Assembly (NCBI RefSeq): GCF_012910955.1 | Contig: NZ_WTVQ01000011.1 | Location: 58,605 to 122,604, forward strand | From: Aromatoleum diolicum | GTDB taxonomy: Bacteria > Pseudomonadota > Gammaproteobacteria > Burkholderiales > Rhodocyclaceae | DNA length: 64,000 bases | Direction: 5' to 3' | Program-made: the position numbers and the translations under genes | Shown: positions 9,926 through 19,940 of the stretch, piece after piece | How positions within the stretch are numbered: the stretch's first letter is position 1 | Layout of the letters: each line of letters starts with the position of its first letter | The notes under the pieces: generated by a model | Databases searched by the model: none | What the model saw: only the letters and a program-made list of their open reading frames with translations | What the model was told of the DNA's origin: nothing

Positions 9926-11059
9926 TCAGCGATCGAGCAGAATACGCAGCATCCGGCGCAACGGCTCGGCGGCACCCCACAACAGCTGGTCGCCGACGGT
10001 GAAGGCGCCAAGGTACTCAGGCCCCATCGCCATCTTGTGTAGACGCCCGACAGGAACGGTCAGCGTGCCCGTCACGGCCGTGGGAGTCAGCTCGCGCTCG
10101 CTGATCTCGCGCTGGTTCGGCACAACCTTCACCCAGTCATTTGCCTTGGCGATGATATCGCTGACCTCATCGAGCGGCACGTCCTTGCGCAGCTTGATCG
10201 TCAGACCCTGCGAATGGCAACGCATCGCGCCGATGCGCACGCACAGTCCGTCGATGGGAATGCTTCCCGCGCTGCGGAATGCCGGCCGCCCGAGAATCTT
10301 GTTGCATTCGGCGCCGCCCTTCCACTCCTCCTTGGACTGTCCGTTATCCACAGGAATATCGATCCAAGGAATCAGGCTACCGGCCAGCGGCACGCCACGG
10401 AAATTCTTTACCGGGAAGTCAGCCGAACGCATGGCCTCGGCAACCTTGCGATCGATATCGAGAATCGCCGACGCCGGATCCGCAAGTTCTGCCTTGACGG
10501 TATCGTGGAGCACGCCCATCTGACTGAGTAATTCGCGCATGTTCTGCGCGCCCGCGCCCGACGCCGCCTGGTAGGTCATCGCCGATACCCACTCGACGAG
10601 GTCCTGCTTGAACAAGCCCCCCAGCCCCATCAGCATCAGCGATACGGTGCAATTGCCGCCAATCCAGTCGCGCCCACCCTTGACGAGCGCATCCTTGATG
10701 ACGTTCATGTTCACCGGATCAAGGACGATGACCGCGTTGTTTTCCATGCGCAGCGCGCTGGCCGCATCGATCCAGTGCCCCGTCCACCCCGCCGCCCGCA
10801 ACTGCGGATAGACGGCCTTGGTGTAATCACCCCCCTGGCACGTGATAACGATGTCCATCTGCCTGATCATGTCGACGTTCGAGGCGTCCTGCAGTGGCAG
10901 CGAAGCTTCCTTGCCTCCGAAAACCGGCGCCTTGCCACCGGCCGCGGAGGTCGAGAAGTACACCGGCTCGATATGGGCAAAATCGCCCTCTTCCACCATG
11001 CGTTGCATCAACACGGAGCCAACCATGCCACGCCAACCGACCAGACCTACCTTGTTCAT
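9926..11059 (-). CDS. asd: Aspartate-semialdehyde dehydrogenase
   Basis: NADPH-dependent reduction of aspartyl phosphate to aspartate semialdehyde, the branch point to lysine/diaminopimelate, methionine and threonine. The N-terminal Rossmann motif is [14 protein letters not shown]. The catalytic Cys is in [15 protein letters not shown], and the [11 protein letters not shown] segment carries the active-site His. From the ATG at 11059 the protein has 377 residues, the E. coli type. A GTG three codons upstream is in frame, but the GAGGTG ribosome-binding site is correctly spaced only for this ATG. It lies 27 bases after leuB on the same strand, the common leuB-asd-fimV order. Confidence 0.97.
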   Translation of the reverse strand: MNKVGLVGWRGMVGSVLMQRMVEEGDFAHIEPVYFSTSAAGGKAPVFGGKEASLPLQDASNVDMIRQMDIVITCQGGDYTKAVYPQLRAAGWTGHWIDAASALRMENNAVIVLDPVNMNVIKDALVKGGRDWIGGNCTVSLMLMGLGGLFKQDLVEWVSAMTYQAASGAGAQNMRELLSQMGVLHDTVKAELADPASAILDIDRKVAEAMRSADFPVKNFRGVPLAGSLIPWIDIPVDNGQSKEEWKGGAECNKILGRPAFRSAGSIPIDGLCVRIGAMRCHSQGLTIKLRKDVPLDEVSDIIAKANDWVKVVPNQREISERELTPTAVTGTLTVPVGRLHKMAMGPEYLGAFTVGDQLLWGAAEPLRRMLRILLDR

Positions 11060-11086
11060 TTGCTTCACCTCGAATTGCCAGAAATC

Positions 11087-12139
11087 TCAGAGCGCAGCCA
11101 ACACGGCATCGCCCATTTGCTTGGTTCCCACCTTCGTCGCACCCGGCTCGAAAATATCACCGGTGCGGTAGCCTTGCGCGAGCACCTTCTTTACCGCGTC
11201 CTCGATGCGCGACGCCGCGTCCTCGCGATTGAACGTATAGCGCAACATCATCGCCGCAGACAGGATGGTCGCGAGCGGATTCGCTACGCCCTTGCCCGCG
11301 ATGTCGGGCGCTGAACCGTGCGAGGGCTCGTAAAGCCCCTTGTTGTTCGCATCCAGCGACGCCGACGGCAGCATGCCGATCGAGCCCGTGAGCATTGAGG
11401 CTTCGTCCGAGAGGATGTCACCGAACATATTGCCCGTCACCATCACGTCAAACTGCTTGGGGGCGCGCACGAGCTGCATGGCAGCGTTGTCGACGAGCAT
11501 GTGACTAAGCTCGACGTCCGGGTATTCCGGGGCAAGCTCGGTCATCACATCGCGCCACAGCTGGGTGGTTTCAAGAACGTTCATTTTGTCGACGGAACAC
11601 AGACGCTTGTTGCGCTTGCGTGCGGCCTCAAACGCGACACGGCCGATACGGCGTATCTCCGACTCGGTGTAGTGCATCGTATTGAAGCCGTAACGCTCGC
11701 CGTTACGGTTTTCGATGCCGCGCGGCTGACCGAAATAGATGTCGCCAGTGAGTTCACGCACGATCAGGATGTCCAGACCGGCAACGATCTCCGGCTTCAG
11801 CGTCGACGCATTAGCGAGTTCGGGATACAGGATCGCCGGACGCAGATTTGCAAACAGGCCTAGGTCCTTGCGAATACCGAGCAAGCCGCGCTCCGGACGT
11901 TGCTCGCGCGGCAGACTGTCCCACTTCGGGCCACCGACAGCTCCCAGCAGCACGGCGTCGGCTGCGCGGGCAAGCTTGCGAGTCGCTTCCGGATACGGAT
12001 CGCCGCTCGCATCGACGGCGGCACCACCCAGCAATGCCTCTTCGAGTTCAAACTTCAGGTCCAGCGCCTGAAGAACGCGGACAGCCTCGGCCATGATTTC
12101 CGGACCGATTCCATCGCCCGGCAGAACGCAAATTTTCAT
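11087..12139 (-). CDS. leuB: 3-isopropylmalate dehydrogenase
   Basis: NAD-dependent oxidative decarboxylation of 3-isopropylmalate in leucine synthesis. The N-terminus is [15 protein letters not shown]. The substrate/metal motif region includes [19 protein letters not shown], and the NAD-binding signature is [14 protein letters not shown]. It has 350 residues from the ATG at 12139; the frame extends upstream but only this start matches the family. It is preceded by leuD (35-base gap) and followed by asd. Confidence 0.98.
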   Translation of the reverse strand: MKICVLPGDGIGPEIMAEAVRVLQALDLKFELEEALLGGAAVDASGDPYPEATRKLARAADAVLLGAVGGPKWDSLPREQRPERGLLGIRKDLGLFANLRPAILYPELANASTLKPEIVAGLDILIVRELTGDIYFGQPRGIENRNGERYGFNTMHYTESEIRRIGRVAFEAARKRNKRLCSVDKMNVLETTQLWRDVMTELAPEYPDVELSHMLVDNAAMQLVRAPKQFDVMVTGNMFGDILSDEASMLTGSIGMLPSASLDANNKGLYEPSHGSAPDIAGKGVANPLATILSAAMMLRYTFNREDAASRIEDAVKKVLAQGYRTGDIFEPGATKVGTKQMGDAVLAAL

Positions 12140-12174
12140 CAACAACGTCTCCTGGGGTGCCCGAGCGAAACCAC

Positions 12175-12813
12175 TCAAGCGAAGTAATAGGGGTGGTCGG
12201 CTTGGCGCTTCTGTTCGAAGGCACGAATTTTCTCGGCGTGGCGCAGCGTCAGGCCGATATCGTCCCATCCGTTGAGCAGGCACTCCTTGCGGAACGAATC
12301 GACTTCGAACGGGATTACCTTACCATCCGGTCGGGTGATGGTTTGCGCGGCAAGATCGACCGTCAGCCGATACGCCTCGGTCGCCCCGCACTGGCGAAAC
12401 AGCTCGTCAACTTCCTGCTGCGCCAGCACGATTGGCAACAGCCCGTTCTTGAAACAGTTATTGAAGAAGATGTCGGCGAAGCTCGAACCGATCAGCACGC
12501 GGAAACCAAAATCCTCCAGCGCCCACGGCGCATGCTCGCGCGAACTTCCGCAACCGAAGTTGTCGCGCGTCAACAGGATCTGAGCCCCCTGATAGCGCGG
12601 CTGATTGAGGACGAAATCCGGGTTTTTCGGCCGGTTGGCGCAATCCTGGCCCGGTTCGCCGTGGTCCAGATAGCGCCACTCGTCAAACAGGTTGGGACCG
12701 AAGCCGCTGCGCTTGATCGACTTCAGGAATTGCTTCGGAATAATTGCGTCAGTATCGACATTCGCCCGGTCGAGCGGCGCGACCCGCCCATCAAGTACGG
12801 AAAATGGATTCAT
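12175..12813 (-). CDS. leuD: 3-isopropylmalate dehydratase small subunit
   Basis: Forms isopropylmalate isomerase with LeuC; this subunit supplies the swivelling domain. Recognised by the N-terminus [20 protein letters not shown] followed by [10 protein letters not shown], and by the substrate loop [15 protein letters not shown]. Its 212 residues match the bacterial form. A GAGGGG motif lies upstream of the ATG. Between leuC and leuD (84 bases) some betaproteobacteria carry a small entericidin-type lipoprotein gene; I see no such reading frame here. Confidence 0.98.
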   Translation of the reverse strand: MNPFSVLDGRVAPLDRANVDTDAIIPKQFLKSIKRSGFGPNLFDEWRYLDHGEPGQDCANRPKNPDFVLNQPRYQGAQILLTRDNFGCGSSREHAPWALEDFGFRVLIGSSFADIFFNNCFKNGLLPIVLAQQEVDELFRQCGATEAYRLTVDLAAQTITRPDGKVIPFEVDSFRKECLLNGWDDIGLTLRHAEKIRAFEQKRQADHPYYFA

Positions 12814-12897
12814 TCTTTCACTACCCCTCGGATGGCTCCGCCATTCCTATCAATATCTTCTCTCGGTGCCCGCGCCAAAACTGAGAGCGGACAACAG

Positions 12898-14307
12898 TCA
12901 GATCAGTTCGCGCACATCCACGAAGTGTCCCGTGACGGCAGCCGCCGCCGCCATCGCCGGGCTTACAAGATGCGTACGCCCACCCGCACCTTGGCGCCCC
13001 TCGAAGTTGCGGTTCGATGTCGACGCACAATGTTCGCCCGGCTCCAGCCGATCGGCATTCATCGCCAGACACATCGAGCACCCTGGCTCGCGCCATTCAA
13101 AGCCGGCGGCGAGAAAGATTTCGTGCAAGCCTTCAGCTTCGGCCTGACGCTTGACCAGTCCCGAGCCGGGAACCACGAGCACACGCTTGATGCTGGGCGC
13201 CTTCGTTCTGCCCTTCACCACCACAGCTGCTTCACGCAAATCCTCGATGCGGGAATTGGTACAGGATCCGATAAAGACCTGATCCACCGGAATCTCGCTG
13301 ATCGGCGTGTTGGGTGCCAATCCCATGTACTTGAGCGCACGTTCGATGCCTTCGCGCTTGACCGGATCGCTCACTGCTGCAGGATCGGGCACACGCCCCG
13401 AGACCATCTCCACCATTTCCGGGGAGGTTCCCCAGGTGACCTGCGGCTGGATATCGACCGCATTCAGCTCGACGACCTTGTCGAAACGTGCGCCGTCGTC
13501 AGACTTCAGCGTCTGCCAGTATTGCACCGCTCGGTTCCATACGTCGCCTTTCGGGGCGAAGGGCTTGTCGCGCAGATAATCGATAGTGCGGTCATCTACG
13601 GATACGAGGCCGGCCCGCGCACCCGCCTCGATCGCCATATTGCACAGCGTCATGCGCCCTTCCATGGAGAGGGCACGGATCGTGCTGCCGCCGAACTCGA
13701 TCGCATAGCCCGTGCCACCGGCCGTACCGATGCGGCCAATCACAGCCAGTGCAATGTCCTTCGCGGATATGCATCGCCCGAGCGCACCATCGACTCGGAC
13801 GAGCATGGTTTTCGACTTCTTCTGCAACAGACACTGCGTGGCGAGCACGTGCTCGACTTCGGAGGTCCCGATACCATGCGCGAGACAGGCGAACGCCCCG
13901 TGCGTCGAGGTGTGCGAATCGCCACACACGACGGTCATACCAGGCAGGGTCACACCGTTCTCGGGCCCAATCACATGAATGATGCCCTGACGCGCGTCCT
14001 TGAACGGGAAATACGCCAGCGCCCCCACTTCGCGGATGTTCGTATCCAGCGTTTCAACCTGTTGACGTGATACCGGGTCGAGGATCCCCTGTTCCCAGTG
14101 ATCGGTCGGCGTGTTGTGATCCGCAGTTGCGACAATTGAACTGACCCGCCACGGCTTACGACCAGCGAGCTTCAGCCCCTCGAAGGCCTGCGGACTCGTC
14201 ACCTCATGCACAAGGTGACGGTCGATGTAAATGAGCGCAGTGCCGTCGGCTTCCTGATGCACGACGTGACTGGACCACAGCTTTTCGTACAGCGTCTGGG
14301 TTTCCAT
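12898..14307 (-). CDS. leuC: 3-isopropylmalate dehydratase large subunit
   Basis: Aconitase-family [4Fe-4S] enzyme converting 2- to 3-isopropylmalate with LeuD. Cluster ligands are visible in [14 protein letters not shown] and in [11 protein letters not shown] (Cys-x2-Cys). The conserved [20 protein letters not shown] segment follows the N-terminal domain. Its 469 residues are normal. It heads the leuC-leuD-leuB-asd run. leuA is not in the window. I found no leader peptide with leucine codons in the roughly 90 bases upstream. Confidence 0.98.
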   Translation of the reverse strand: METQTLYEKLWSSHVVHQEADGTALIYIDRHLVHEVTSPQAFEGLKLAGRKPWRVSSIVATADHNTPTDHWEQGILDPVSRQQVETLDTNIREVGALAYFPFKDARQGIIHVIGPENGVTLPGMTVVCGDSHTSTHGAFACLAHGIGTSEVEHVLATQCLLQKKSKTMLVRVDGALGRCISAKDIALAVIGRIGTAGGTGYAIEFGGSTIRALSMEGRMTLCNMAIEAGARAGLVSVDDRTIDYLRDKPFAPKGDVWNRAVQYWQTLKSDDGARFDKVVELNAVDIQPQVTWGTSPEMVEMVSGRVPDPAAVSDPVKREGIERALKYMGLAPNTPISEIPVDQVFIGSCTNSRIEDLREAAVVVKGRTKAPSIKRVLVVPGSGLVKRQAEAEGLHEIFLAAGFEWREPGCSMCLAMNADRLEPGEHCASTSNRNFEGRQGAGGRTHLVSPAMAAAAAVTGHFVDVRELI

Positions 14308-14398
14308 CCAATAGATTCCGCGGAAAGAAAAGGTTTTGATTATTTCACACGCTTCGCCGACTGAATAGCGTGCGCCAACCGGGCTTTGCCAACGGGAA

Positions 14399-15214
14399 TC
14401 AACGCCGCGCCTGTTCGAACAGCGGCATCACCCGTTCAGCGTACTCGCCCAGATCCTTGCGGCGACTGTCGTGCGCCGGATGGGTCGACAGCCACTGCGG
14501 TGGCCCGCCCGCTGAACGCCCGGCCATCTTGTCCCAAAGGCGCACCGCGGCTCGCGGATCGTAACCCGCCCGCGCAGCCAGTTCGACACCAATACGGTCT
14601 GCTTCGGTTTCATGCAGGCGCGAATTCGGAAGCTCGAAAGTCACTTTCCCAACCATGCTCATCAGATCCTGACCCAGTTCGCCGATCCCCAGCAGCGCGC
14701 CGGCTACGGACGCCCCCATGCTGGTCACCATCGCTTTCGAAACCTGTTCGCGCGAATGCTCGCGTAGCGCGTGGGCAATCTCGTGCCCCATTACCGCCGC
14801 AATCTCGTCGTCGGTGAGCCGCAACTGATCAATCAAGCCGGAATAGATCGCCATCTTGCCACCTGCCATACACCACGCATTGAGCTCGTCCGAACTGATC
14901 ACATTGACCTCCCACTGCCACCGGCTTGCATCCTTGCGAAATGCTACTGATTGTGGGATCAGCCGGTTCGAGATCGCACGCACTCGGAAAAGCTGGGCGG
15001 CGTCACGATTGAGGGCACCCTTTTTGCGAGCCTCGGACAACACCTGCTGATATTGTTGGCCGGACGCCTGCTCAATCTCCTGTGAGGACACCATCATCAT
15101 CTGGCTGCGATCCACACCCACCTCACCACCGCCAGTCGTCTGCACCGTCTGGCAAGCAGAAACGGCACTCAAGGCCACGACACCAAGAAGCAGCTTCGCG
15201 AATCGACGTTTCAT
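14399..15214 (-). CDS. M48-family metalloprotease lipoprotein (LoiP/YcaL-like)
   Basis: A 271-residue lipoprotein: signal peptide with lipobox around AVSAC (Cys21), then a peptidase M48 domain with the zinc motif HEIAH at residues 144-148 and a downstream third-ligand segment (ETEAD). The aliphatic segment near residue 165-180 is short. Such outer-membrane or periplasmic proteases (LoiP, YcaL, BepA relatives) take part in envelope quality control. The frame is open upstream, but the lipobox position fixes the ATG at 15214. That ATG overlaps the stop of the MFS gene (ATGA), so the two are translationally coupled. No TPR tail is present, so it is not a BepA-type protein. Confidence 0.9.
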   Translation of the reverse strand: MKRRFAKLLLGVVALSAVSACQTVQTTGGGEVGVDRSQMMMVSSQEIEQASGQQYQQVLSEARKKGALNRDAAQLFRVRAISNRLIPQSVAFRKDASRWQWEVNVISSDELNAWCMAGGKMAIYSGLIDQLRLTDDEIAAVMGHEIAHALREHSREQVSKAMVTSMGASVAGALLGIGELGQDLMSMVGKVTFELPNSRLHETEADRIGVELAARAGYDPRAAVRLWDKMAGRSAGGPPQWLSTHPAHDSRRKDLGEYAERVMPLFEQARR

Positions 15215-16374
15215 GAGTCTTCTCCTGCAATCGTCACCTCGTGGCCAGGACGCCAGGCACGCAACAACCAGATCAGTCCAACCAAGGCAAATCCAGACCC
15301 AAGAGTATAGGTCCACGCGGGCCCGATGGACTCCCAGGTGAAACCGCTAAGCAAACCACCCAGCATGCCTCCGGCACCGAACGAAATGCTTCCGTAGAGC
15401 GCCTGTCCCCTGGACTGAAGCTTGCCCCTGAACCATTGGTTGATGGCTGCGATGGCCGCCGCATGGTAGGCACCGAAGGTCGCACCATGCAGCAACTGCG
15501 CAAACGACAACAGAGCCAATGATTCGACCCCCCAGCCAATCACGACGAAACGCAACACCGCACATGCGAAAGCGACCACCAGTATGCCGCGCATCGAATA
15601 CCGCCGCAGAAGACGCGGCATGAACATGAACACAACGATTTCGGCAACGACCCCGAGAGCCCACATCCAGCCAACTACCGACTTGCCATAACCGTGATCG
15701 ACCAGATAAATCGAATAGAAGACATATAGCGCACCATGTGCAGCCGACATGAAGAAACACGCCCCGAGCAACGCACGCACCTCCGGGCGACGCAAGATCT
15801 CTCGCAAACTTGCGCTTTCCCGGTGAGCAACAGGTCGCGCGGCCTCGGGCAAAGTCAACGCACACAGCACGATCCCGCCGAGCAACAGAGCGGTCATCCA
15901 GAGCACGGAGTCGAGCGGCAGATAATCCAGCACGTATCCGACACCGAGGACGGCGGCGATAAAACCTACCGAGCCCCAGACACGAATGCTGCCGTAACGA
16001 CTCGCCTCGGTCGCCAGATGCGCAAAGGTCAGGCTCTCGACAAGCGGCAGGGCGGCGCTCCAGAAGAACGCCATCAGCGCCATCGCGAGGAACAGCCCAT
16101 TGAAACGCGTGGTTATGAAGAACACCGCGAAGCCCGCGAGACTCGCCCACGCAGAAAGCCGAATGATCGTCAGACGTCGCCCGAAGTGCTCGGCAAGCCA
16201 GCCCCAAATATTCGGAGCCAGAACTCGCATCACCTGCATCAGCGACATCAGAATCGCAATGTCCGTCGCCGACAAGGAAATCGACTGCAAGTAAAGCGTG
16301 AAATACGGCGAAAAGGCGCCGACGAACGCAAAATAGAAGAAGTAATAGGCTGACAACCGCCAATAGGGGAGCAC
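15211..16374 (-). CDS. MFS transporter, HcaT-like
   Basis: A twelve-helix major-facilitator protein of about 387 residues resembling the HcaT/PPP transporter group (N-terminus WRLSAYYFFYFAFVGAF, loop AEHFGRRLT). Substrate unknown. The frame is open to 16515, which would overlap aroC, but the family starts at the first helix. I chose the GTG at 16374 because an AGG lies 7 bases upstream; a GTG at 16380 is the alternative. It lies 88 bases after aroC and overlaps the start of the M48 protease gene. No substrate-specific genes are next to it. Confidence 0.85.
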   Translation of the reverse strand: MLPYWRLSAYYFFYFAFVGAFSPYFTLYLQSISLSATDIAILMSLMQVMRVLAPNIWGWLAEHFGRRLTIIRLSAWASLAGFAVFFITTRFNGLFLAMALMAFFWSAALPLVESLTFAHLATEASRYGSIRVWGSVGFIAAVLGVGYVLDYLPLDSVLWMTALLLGGIVLCALTLPEAARPVAHRESASLREILRRPEVRALLGACFFMSAAHGALYVFYSIYLVDHGYGKSVVGWMWALGVVAEIVVFMFMPRLLRRYSMRGILVVAFACAVLRFVVIGWGVESLALLSFAQLLHGATFGAYHAAAIAAINQWFRGKLQSRGQALYGSISFGAGGMLGGLLSGFTWESIGPAWTYTLGSGFALVGLIWLLRAWRPGHEVTIAGEDS

Positions 16375-16462
16375 TACCACGCCTAATATCGGATCAATGC
16401 TGCACGGCGAACCACCACTGGGGCACACACGCGCTCTGACTCCTTGTTCGCGAGCAATCCGC

Positions 16463-17596
16463 TCAAGCCCCCGGAGCGGGCACCCGCTGCACGCCGTCAG
16501 GCGCGAGTCGGGCAATCCTCGGCGTTGCGGTAGTCACTTCAGCACACTGAGCGCGGTGACGCAGCGCGTAGTCCATCAGCACGATGGCCAACATTGCCTC
16601 GGCAACCGGCGTAGCCCGGATACCGACGCAAGGATCGTGACGCCCATGCGTATTCACGATCACTGCCTCGCCCTGCTTGTCGATCGATCGACGATCCAGG
16701 CGGATGCTGGACGTTGGTTTGATCGCGATGCTAACCAGGACATCCTGACCGCTGGAAATACCGCCGAGCACGCCCCCTGCGTTATTGGAGAGGTAACCCT
16801 CCGGCGTGATCTCGTCCGAATGCTCGGTGCCACGCTGCGCAACGCTCGCGAAGCCGGCACCGATCTCCACGCCCTTCACGGCATTGATGCTCATCATCGC
16901 GTAGGCGATATCGGCATCGAGGCGATCGTATACAGGTTCTCCCCAGCCTACCGGCACGCCGCTGGCGACGACATCGATGCGTGCACCGACGGAATCGCCA
17001 GACTTGCGCAACTCATCCATATACGCCTCGAGCTCGGAAACGAGCTTCGCATTTGGCGCAAAGAAGGGGTTGCAGCCGACCTCGTCCCAACTCTCGAACG
17101 GAATCTCGATGGGGCCGAGCTGGGACATGAAGCCGCGCACAACCACGCCATGGCGCTCATTCAGCCACTTGCGCGCGATGGCCCCGGCAGCGACACGCAC
17201 CGCGGTCTCGCGCGCGGAAGAACGGCCTCCGCCACGATGATCACGGATGCCATATTTCTGCCAGTAGGCGTAATCCGCATGTCCCGGCCGGAAGGTCTCG
17301 GCGATGTTGCCGTAGTCGCGCGAGCGCTGGTCCTGATTACGGATCAGGAGCGCAATGGGCGTACCGGTCGTTAGGCCCTCGAACACGCCAGACAGAATCT
17401 CGACCTCATCCGGCTCGCGGCGCTGTGTCACATGACGCGAGGTACCGGGTTTGCGCCGGTCGAGTTCGGCCTGAATCTCTTCCACCGAAATAGCCAACCC
17501 CGGAGGACAGCCGTCCACAACACAACCGATTGCAGCACCGTGGGACTCGCCGAAGGAAGTGACACAAAAAAGCTTGCCAAGGGTATTACCGGACAT
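16463..17596 (-). CDS. aroC: Chorismate synthase
   Basis: Converts 5-enolpyruvylshikimate 3-phosphate to chorismate using reduced FMN as catalyst. All family signatures are present: [18 protein letters not shown] near the N-terminus, [20 protein letters not shown] in the middle, and the C-terminal [17 protein letters not shown] segment. From MSGNTLGK it has 377 residues, slightly longer than E. coli AroC because of the tail. The longer upstream frame is rejected because the family begins here. The MFS and M48 genes lie downstream on the same strand. Confidence 0.98.
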   Translation of the reverse strand: MSGNTLGKLFCVTSFGESHGAAIGCVVDGCPPGLAISVEEIQAELDRRKPGTSRHVTQRREPDEVEILSGVFEGLTTGTPIALLIRNQDQRSRDYGNIAETFRPGHADYAYWQKYGIRDHRGGGRSSARETAVRVAAGAIARKWLNERHGVVVRGFMSQLGPIEIPFESWDEVGCNPFFAPNAKLVSELEAYMDELRKSGDSVGARIDVVASGVPVGWGEPVYDRLDADIAYAMMSINAVKGVEIGAGFASVAQRGTEHSDEITPEGYLSNNAGGVLGGISSGQDVLVSIAIKPTSSIRLDRRSIDKQGEAVIVNTHGRHDPCVGIRATPVAEAMLAIVLMDYALRHRAQCAEVTTATPRIARLAPDGVQRVPAPGA

Positions 17597-17685
17597 CGGA
17601 ATCTCGACTGAAAACGGGGGGCGGAGAAGGCCGGCGAGTTTAGCACAGCGGTCGGACGCCCCCACCGCCCCCTCTCGGCCACAGA

Positions 17686-18000
17686 TCAGTGGAAGAATCT
17701 TTCCAGCCGATCAAACACTTCGTGTTCCGCGCCATGCCGACGGACCGACAGCACATCGACCAGCTTTTCAACCTGCAGCACCATCTGCTCCAATCGCTGG
17801 TCGTCGAATACCAGCAGCCAGATGCGGCTCTTGCTCGTGTCCGACATCGGCATACACAAGATGCCCTCGACGTTAAACGCACGGCGGGCAAATAGATTGC
17901 AGATGTGGCTCATCACCCCGGGGTGATTATTCACCTCCAGCTCCAGTACCACTTTCGCGAAACCAGACTGCTGCAGGGGTTCGGCAACCTGTTCGATCAT
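17686..18000 (-). CDS. ilvN: Acetolactate synthase small (regulatory) subunit, IlvN type
   Basis: The ACT-domain regulatory subunit of acetohydroxyacid synthase, mediating valine feedback. At 104 residues it is a short single-ACT protein like E. coli IlvN (AHAS I), not the roughly 160-residue IlvH type. Matching segments are [20 protein letters not shown] followed by EGILCMPM, and [14 protein letters not shown]. It starts 2 bases after the ilvB stop, so the subunits are coupled. The open frame extends upstream into ilvB; the ATG at 18000 gives the family length. Confidence 0.96.
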   Translation of the reverse strand: MIEQVAEPLQQSGFAKVVLELEVNNHPGVMSHICNLFARRAFNVEGILCMPMSDTSKSRIWLLVFDDQRLEQMVLQVEKLVDVLSVRRHGAEHEVFDRLERFFH

Positions 18001-18002
18001 GT

Positions 18003-19670
18003 TCAGCCTCCGATCATTTCGGTATTGGCCGCGCCCGGCGGCACCATGGGGAAAACGAACTCCTCGCGATTGATCGATACATGGATCAGACATGGGCCGG
18101 GAGTCTGCAGGGCCTGCGCTAGCGTCGCACGCGGATTGGCGGCGGCATCCAGGTCGACCGCCGCAATACCGAAGCCCTCGGCAATCTTCAGGAAATCCGG
18201 CTCGCCGCGGTACTTCGACGCAAACACCCGCTTCCCGTAAAACAGGCTCTGTTGCTGGTACACAAGCCCCAGTGAATTGTTGTTCATCAACACGATCTTG
18301 ACGTTCAGCCCCTCCTCAGCGAGTGTAGCCAACTCCTGGATATTCATCTTGAAACTGCCATCGCCGGTGAAGCACACCACAGTGCGGTCTGGCGCCGCAA
18401 GTGCCGCCCCAAGCGCCACCGGAACACCGAAACCCATCGTTCCCAGCCCGCCCGAGGTCAGCCACTGGCGCGGGCGACGAAACGGAAAGGCCTGGGCGAC
18501 CCACATCTGGTGCTGGCCCACATCGCTCGTAATAACCGCCTCATCATCCAGCGCCGCTGCCACCGCATGAACCAGGCCGTAATGCGTGCGCGGGTCATCG
18601 CGACCCGGCATCTGCATCGGAAACCGGCTCTTCAGGCTTTCCACATGCGACAACCAGCGCTTGCGCAACTTCACCTTGACGCGCGGCAGCAGCGCCTCCA
18701 ATACCGCGGCGACATCACCGTTGATTGCCACATGCGCCGCCTTGATCTTGTGCAACTCGGAAGGATCGATGTCGATATGTATGATCTTCGCCTTCGGACA
18801 GAACTGCACCGCCTTGCCAATCGCGCGATCATCGAATCGCGCCCCCACGCAAATCAGCAGATCCGATTCCTCGAGCACGAAATTGGTGTATCGAGCGCCA
18901 TGCATGCCTAGCATTCCGATCGACAATGGATGATCGATCGGCATCGCACCAAGGGCCATCAGCGTCATCGTTGTCGGCAGGCCCGCCTGCTCTGCGAGGG
19001 CAACCGCCTGCTGCGCAGCGCCGGAATGGACCACACCGCCACCAAGGTACAACGCCGGCCGCTCCGCGGCATCGATCATCCGTGCCGCCTCCTCGATCGC
19101 CGCCATATCCAGTGCAGGCGCAGCCGCCGACACAGCCGGCTCAGGAAAATCCTCGAAGCAGACCATCTGGTTCTGCACGTCTTTAGGCACATCCACCAGC
19201 ACTGGCCCGGGACGACCGGATATCGCAATGTGGAACGCCTGCGGAATCACCTCCAGCAATTCGATCGCCGAACGTACAAGGAAATTGTGCTTGGTGATCG
19301 GCACGGTCATGCCGTAGATATCGACCTCCTGGAAGGCGTCGGTACCGATCATGGACAATGGCACCTGCCCGGTAATTGCCACCATCGGAATCGAATCCAG
19401 CCGCGCATCAGCGATAGCCGTCACAAGATTTGTCGCGCCAGGACCACTCGATGCGAAACACACCTCTGGTCGCCCCGACACCCGCGCCATGCCCTGCGCC
19501 ATGAAGCCCGCACCCTGCTCATGACGCGCGAGCACGTGCCGAATCGACTCGCTGCCCGACAGCGCATCATACAGGGGCAGGATCGCCCCCCCGGGAATCC
19601 CGGCGATGGTACGAATACCCTGCCGTTCAAGCAGGCGCACGATCAATTCGGCGCCAGTCATCTGCATCAT
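18003..19670 (-). CDS. ilvB: Acetolactate synthase large (catalytic) subunit, IlvB type
   Basis: A thiamine-diphosphate and FAD enzyme making acetolactate or acetohydroxybutyrate, the first common step of valine, leucine and isoleucine synthesis. Segments include GIPGGAILPLYDAL, the ThDP Glu region LARHEQGAGFMAQG, and the ThDP/Mg motif GDGSFKMNIQELATL. It has 555 residues from the ATG at 19670, which has AGGAG 6-7 bases upstream; a TTG and other ATGs lie in frame upstream. Sequence pattern and the partner IlvN are of the E. coli AHAS I type. It is preceded by a terminator and a valine-rich leader peptide, implying control by attenuation. Confidence 0.97.
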   Translation of the reverse strand: MMQMTGAELIVRLLERQGIRTIAGIPGGAILPLYDALSGSESIRHVLARHEQGAGFMAQGMARVSGRPEVCFASSGPGATNLVTAIADARLDSIPMVAITGQVPLSMIGTDAFQEVDIYGMTVPITKHNFLVRSAIELLEVIPQAFHIAISGRPGPVLVDVPKDVQNQMVCFEDFPEPAVSAAAPALDMAAIEEAARMIDAAERPALYLGGGVVHSGAAQQAVALAEQAGLPTTMTLMALGAMPIDHPLSIGMLGMHGARYTNFVLEESDLLICVGARFDDRAIGKAVQFCPKAKIIHIDIDPSELHKIKAAHVAINGDVAAVLEALLPRVKVKLRKRWLSHVESLKSRFPMQMPGRDDPRTHYGLVHAVAAALDDEAVITSDVGQHQMWVAQAFPFRRPRQWLTSGGLGTMGFGVPVALGAALAAPDRTVVCFTGDGSFKMNIQELATLAEEGLNVKIVLMNNNSLGLVYQQQSLFYGKRVFASKYRGEPDFLKIAEGFGIAAVDLDAAANPRATLAQALQTPGPCLIHVSINREEFVFPMVPPGAANTEMIGG

Positions 19671-19712
19671 GTTCTGCTCCTTCGGTTCGAAGTCGGGCAT
19701 CAAAACCGGCGG

Positions 19713-19756
19713 CGCAAAAACAAAACCCCCGCCGGGCTTGCGCGCCGGCGGGGGTT
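19713..19756 (-). terminator. ilvBN attenuator terminator
   Basis: A perfect 12-bp stem (AACCCCCGCCGG, minus strand, pairing 19745-19756 with 19724-19735) with a 9-base loop, followed by a TTTTGTTTTT tract on the minus strand. It stands between the valine-rich leader peptide and ilvB, so in this context it is an attenuator rather than an end-of-gene terminator. Confidence 0.9.
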
Positions 19757-19789
19757 GGATTCAGTTACCTGCCTGTTTTGTCCTTGCCC

Positions 19790-19867
19790 TTAAGACGCGC
19801 GACTGCCTACGCTTACTACTACGCGTACCGGCTGTACTACGACGAGAGCGAGAACCGGATGCTTCAT
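19790..19867 (-). CDS. ivbL: ilvBN operon leader peptide (valine/leucine-rich)
   Basis: A 25-codon reading frame starting MKHPVLALVVVQPV and ending at TAA, with nine valine and two leucine codons. Seven of the nine valines use GTA, which should be a rare codon in a GC-rich genome. It lies just before a strong terminator and about 120 bases ahead of ilvB. The layout matches the E. coli ilvBN leader IvbL, whose valine-run peptide controls transcription by ribosome stalling. The frame also continues upstream to another ATG at 19897 (35 codons), but that ATG overlaps the predicted -10 box. The assignment rests on codon content and position. Confidence 0.85.
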   Translation of the reverse strand: MKHPVLALVVVQPVRVVVSVGSRAS

Positions 19868-19895
19868 GTCATCACAAGCAAAATTCAACGTTTTC

Positions 19896-19925
19896 ATTTT
19901 AATCACGATTCAAGAGAAAACACAA
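19896..19925 (-). promoter_or_regulatory. Predicted ilvBN promoter
   Basis: On the minus strand, a TTGTGT -35-like box (19920-19925) and a TAAAAT -10-like box (19896-19901) are separated by 18 bases. A transcript from here would start just upstream of the valine-rich leader peptide. It sits immediately after the fadD stop codon. Confidence 0.5.
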
Positions 19926-19940
19926 GCCTGCTATGCGAGC

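Noticed and set aside
12814..12897. Possible entericidin-type lipoprotein gene between leuC and leuD
   Set aside because: No start codon followed by a lipobox-containing frame in the 84 bases.
19868..19897. Longer 35-codon version of the ilv leader peptide starting at 19897
   Set aside because: Its ATG overlaps the predicted -10 box, so it would lie upstream of the transcript start; the 25-codon form is preferred, though not proven.
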